Of a stretch of DNA of 29,980 nt, positions 28,425 through 29,980 are shown one piece after another. This stretch comes from a virus. The translations under genes were made by a program, and so were the position numbers. The stretch covers positions 1 through 29,980 of IMG/VR virus record IMGVR_UViG_3300042895_001173; one strand, written 5' to 3'. The notes under the pieces were generated by a model, which was not told where the DNA came from, did no database searches, and saw nothing but the letters and a program-made list of their open reading frames with translations. The stretch's first letter is position 1. Each line of letters begins with the position of its first letter.

Positions 28425-28734
28425 AGTCGGCGATTGCCCAGACTCGTGAAGGACGCCCCGGCTTACCGAGTGTGTTGCAGTCGTCAATGACTTCCACTCT
28501 GCCTTCTTCTTCCAAAGACAGCAGACGCTTGGTTGCGTTAGCCTTGTCCATGTCAAGCAGTTCTGCTACGGCAACTGTGCGAGCCTCACCCATTAGGGCT
28601 ACTGCTAGATACACGGCTTCGGTACGAGTCAATTTGTCAAACAAAGCATCACGGAGAGATGGGAAGTTGCTGATAGATGCAACAACCTTTCCATCAACCA
28701 TGAGGTTTGTTCCTGTCATAGTAATGTTGTTCAT
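28423..28734 (-). CDS. Winged-helix DNA-binding protein, leaderless
   Basis: 103 residues from the ATG at 28734, 6 nt after a TATTAT -10. Residues about 30-100 follow a MarR-like winged helix: LTRTEAVYLAVALMGEARTV, AELLDMDKANATKRLLSLEE, then a wing with GRPSRVWAI. The first 30 residues form a beta strand pair. It probably regulates phage or host promoters, and the repeated promoter spacers in this arm are an obvious candidate target (inference). Confidence 0.75.
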   Translation of the reverse strand: MNNITMTGTNLMVDGKVVASISNFPSLRDALFDKLTRTEAVYLAVALMGEARTVAVAELLDMDKANATKRLLSLEEEGRVEVIDDCNTLGKPGRPSRVWAIAD

Positions 28735-28740
28735 AAGTCC

Positions 28741-28769
28741 ATAATACCGATAAGAAGTCAAAACAACAA
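28741..28769 (-). promoter_or_regulatory. Leaderless promoter, CTTAT-type spacer (copy 11)
   Basis: TTGTTG, spacer TTTTGACTTCTTATCGG, TATTAT, then GGACTT and the ATG at 28734. Confidence 0.7.
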
Positions 28770-28786
28770 CCTCTCGTTGAGATTTA

Positions 28787-28978
28787 TCAGAACAAAGATG
28801 GTTGGTCGTCACCGGCATTGCGGGGCATGCAGAACTCATGTGCGTACTTGTGGTGGTTTGTGTCCACATACTTCACATTCTGTGTTGCGCCTTTAGCCCA
28901 CCCTGTAATTAAGTGATAAACGCTTGCTGACCTAGGGTCTACTTCGTGGTCGCAAAAGTCGCATTTGTACTGAGCCAT
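28787..28978 (-). CDS. Small zinc-finger protein
   Basis: 63 residues. CDFC-x-H at 6-11 and a later HHKYAHEFC give four or more ligands, a C2-plus-H/C finger. The C-terminus has an acidic SLF end. The ATG lies 13 nt after the stop of the tiny membrane peptide gene, with no clear ribosome-binding site other than CGGGGC. No family recognised. Confidence 0.65.
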   Translation of the reverse strand: MAQYKCDFCDHEVDPRSASVYHLITGWAKGATQNVKYVDTNHHKYAHEFCMPRNAGDDQPSLF

Positions 28979-28990
28979 GTAGCCCCGAGT

Positions 28991-29065
28991 CTAATAGTGC
29001 TTGATTGTGTAAGCAACCAGTACGAATAAAAAACATACTGTTGCAAGAAAGCCTAAATATTCCAT
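28991..29065 (-). CDS. Tiny membrane peptide
   Basis: 24 residues that are almost entirely one membrane span (YLGFLATVCFLFVLVAYTI) followed by KHY. AAGAGAG lies 7 nt before the ATG. Small holin-like or regulatory membrane peptides of this size exist in phages; the function is unknown. Confidence 0.5.
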   Translation of the reverse strand: MEYLGFLATVCFLFVLVAYTIKHY

Positions 29066-29121
29066 TGTTTACTCTCTTGTTGTAGGTAGAGGTTGTGTCT
29101 TCGCGTGTCCGCCAGTTTCAC
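29053..29121 (-). CDS. Possible 22-codon peptide in a stop-start chain
   Basis: VKLADTRRHNLYLQQESKQW then NI and stop. The GTG overlaps the stop of a three-codon leaderless ORF (MKL, 29129-29118) by GTGA, and its end overlaps the ATG of the membrane peptide. It may only serve to pass ribosomes on. Confidence 0.3.
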   Translation of the reverse strand: MKLADTRRHNLYLQQESKQWNI

Positions 29122-29135
29122 AACTTCATACTTCT

Positions 29136-29164
29136 ATCTTACGGGTAGTAACGGGTAATAACAA
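29136..29164 (-). promoter_or_regulatory. Conserved-spacer promoter (copy 12)
   Basis: TTGTTA, spacer TTACCCGTTACTACCCG, TAAGAT, then AGAAGT and the ATG of a three-codon ORF at 29129. Confidence 0.75.
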
Positions 29165-29166
29165 CC

Positions 29167-29628
29167 TCATTCTGGAATTTGTTTCACCTTGCATCTAAGG
29201 CACTCTCGTTTGCGCCATCCGCCATTCGGGGCTCCGAAGTAAGTGATTGGGTCATTGCAACCCTCGCACTCTCCACTCCAAGTCCATGCGTACTCACAGC
29301 ACGAGGGAATGTCTATGCCAGTGCCGTCAACACTTGTGTTCCTACCGCTGTTTGGAAAGCCATTTACGTTCGGGTGACCACCGCCGTTGGGAAACAGGTA
29401 CTTAGCCAGCCCCGGAAGTGCTTCAAGCATCTTCACGCAGCAGTCATGGCATAAGTGTGCGTACTGTTTGTCAGTAGACAGATTTCTCTCATCACATGGG
29501 AAGTTGTCAGAGAAGCCACCGTAGTGACCTAGAGAGCAGTTGTTTAGCGACCAGCCGTAGTCAATAAAGTTGCCTTGTTGCTGAGTAGCCGGGGCCCCCA
29601 CACCGCAGTTAGTGCAGATGAGCGTCAC
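29167..29628 (-). CDS. Cys-rich zinc-binding protein of an actinophage type
   Basis: 153 residues with about fourteen Cys: CTNCG at the start, DYGWSLNNCSLGHYGGFSDN, LCHDCCVKMLEALPGLAKYL, then a CC and CEGC...CLRC C-terminal ribbon. I know similar conserved proteins from actinophage genomes, all of unknown function; the ribbon parts suggest zinc binding and a role in nucleic-acid or protein binding. The start is a GTG overlapping the previous stop (GTGA). It is the second gene of a unit headed by the 29858 gene. Confidence 0.75.
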   Translation of the reverse strand: MTLICTNCGVGAPATQQQGNFIDYGWSLNNCSLGHYGGFSDNFPCDERNLSTDKQYAHLCHDCCVKMLEALPGLAKYLFPNGGGHPNVNGFPNSGRNTSVDGTGIDIPSCCEYAWTWSGECEGCNDPITYFGAPNGGWRKRECLRCKVKQIPE

Positions 29629-29858
29629 CCTTTCACCATCACGTTCAGTACGTTCTCGCTAGCCCACTTCACAGCGAGACGGTTCACGGTCATCAGGAAC
29701 TCGGCTTCAGTGACTTCCTGCTCGGCAAGAAACTCGGTGAGGCTACCATCGTTGAAGTCGCCAAGCATATTGCATAGCGCCTCAGCGCCAGTTACGCCGA
29801 TGGAGTAGTACTCCATGTCAAGTAAGCCCTGAAAAGTGTCTGTGTATTTTTCTTTCAT
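29625..29858 (-). CDS. Unknown small protein, leaderless
   Basis: 77 residues from the ATG at 29858. The core (AEALCNMLGDFNDGSLTEFL, AEQEVTEAEFLMTVNRLAVK) is helical and acidic. No family recognised. It starts 6 nt after a conserved-spacer -10 and is coupled to the 29628 gene. Confidence 0.65.
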   Translation of the reverse strand: MKEKYTDTFQGLLDMEYYSIGVTGAEALCNMLGDFNDGSLTEFLAEQEVTEAEFLMTVNRLAVKWASENVLNVMVKG

Positions 29859-29864
29859 AACTCC

Positions 29865-29893
29865 ATGATATGGGTAGTAAGGGGTAATCACAA
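29865..29893 (-). promoter_or_regulatory. Conserved-spacer leaderless promoter (copy 13)
   Basis: TTGTGA, spacer TTACCCCTTACTACCCA, TATCAT, then GGAGTT and the ATG at 29858. Confidence 0.75.
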
Positions 29894-29906
29894 CTTTTAT
29901 TGCGGA

Positions 29907-29960
29907 TTATTTCAGAAGTTCTCGCATTAGGGGCGTCGCACGTGGGTGCCCCGGGTTCAT
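29907..29960 (-). CDS. Possible 17-codon peptide at the window end
   Basis: MNPGHPRATPLMRELLK. Its ATG overlaps the stop of a partial frame entering from the right edge (ATGA). Only the overlap supports it. Confidence 0.25.
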   Translation of the reverse strand: MNPGHPRATPLMRELLK

Positions 29961-29980
29961 TGCTCGTACTCACATTCCAT
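29957..29980 (-). CDS. 3' end of a gene entering from the right edge
   Basis: Only the last seven codons (MECEYEQ) and a TGA are visible; the true start probably lies outside. Confidence 0.3.
   Translation of the reverse strand: MECEYEQ

Noticed and set aside
1-29980. CRISPR arrays and insertion sequences
   Set aside because: The repeated units (promoters, repeats A-C) are not evenly spaced with unique spacers, and no transposase or terminal inverted repeats are seen.

Overview
The window looks like part of a bacteriophage genome whose host is an actinobacterium. Evidence: a WhiB-family iron-sulfur protein, an Rpf-like muralytic enzyme with a signal peptide, many leaderless promoters with a TANNNT -10 box, a TerS-like protein, a primase-helicase, and dense overlapping gene packing. 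I see no integrase, no rRNA and no clear host metabolic block. All functions are read by eye from sequence motifs; no search was run.

Layout. 1-5.8 kb: a partial B12-dependent ribonucleotide reductase, two tRNA genes (Ile-UAU and Arg-UCU), a lysine/alanine-rich histone-like protein, three small DNA- or RNA-binding regulators (HicA-like, HTH, LexA-type winged helix), a probable PD-(D/E)XK nuclease, and a metallophosphoesterase/SGNH-hydrolase pair. 5.8-6.3 kb: a gene-poor stretch with clustered DnaA boxes. 6.3-12.8 kb: one giant gene (about 2177 codons) with three zinc-metallopeptidase modules, an ADP-ribosyltransferase-like module and a C-terminal DUF5872-like domain, separated by a recurring GF(S/A)S linker. 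12.9-16.4 kb: a tightly coupled minus-strand operon (Cys-rich protein, WhiB, primase-helicase, TerS-like protein, RHH-like protein, zinc protein). 16.5-19.5 kb: ssb, an Rpf-like lysin and small proteins. 19.5-23.3 kb: a DUF932 protein, a HARP-SNF2 helicase and a membrane LysM protein. 23.6-30 kb: an early-type arm of about two dozen small, mostly minus-strand genes, many Cys-rich, in short units.

The striking property of the right arm is its control DNA. At least twelve units start from a near-identical promoter (TTGNNN, 17-nt spacer with a conserved TTACYYCTTACTACCGA-like sequence, TANNNT), whose -10 box lies 6 or 7 nt before the start codon, so the transcripts should be leaderless. Between units lie a perfect parS-type palindrome (TGTTTCACGTGAAACA) abutting a second palindrome and short direct repeats, consensus DnaA boxes, three copies of a TAACGGTGGCGGAAAG repeat, and UUCG-loop terminators.

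The genes fit together as replication (primase-helicase, SSB, SNF2 helicase, nucleotide reductase), packaging (TerS-like), lysis (Rpf-like), host takeover (small early genes, WhiB, regulators) and a probably virion-delivered multi-enzyme protein.
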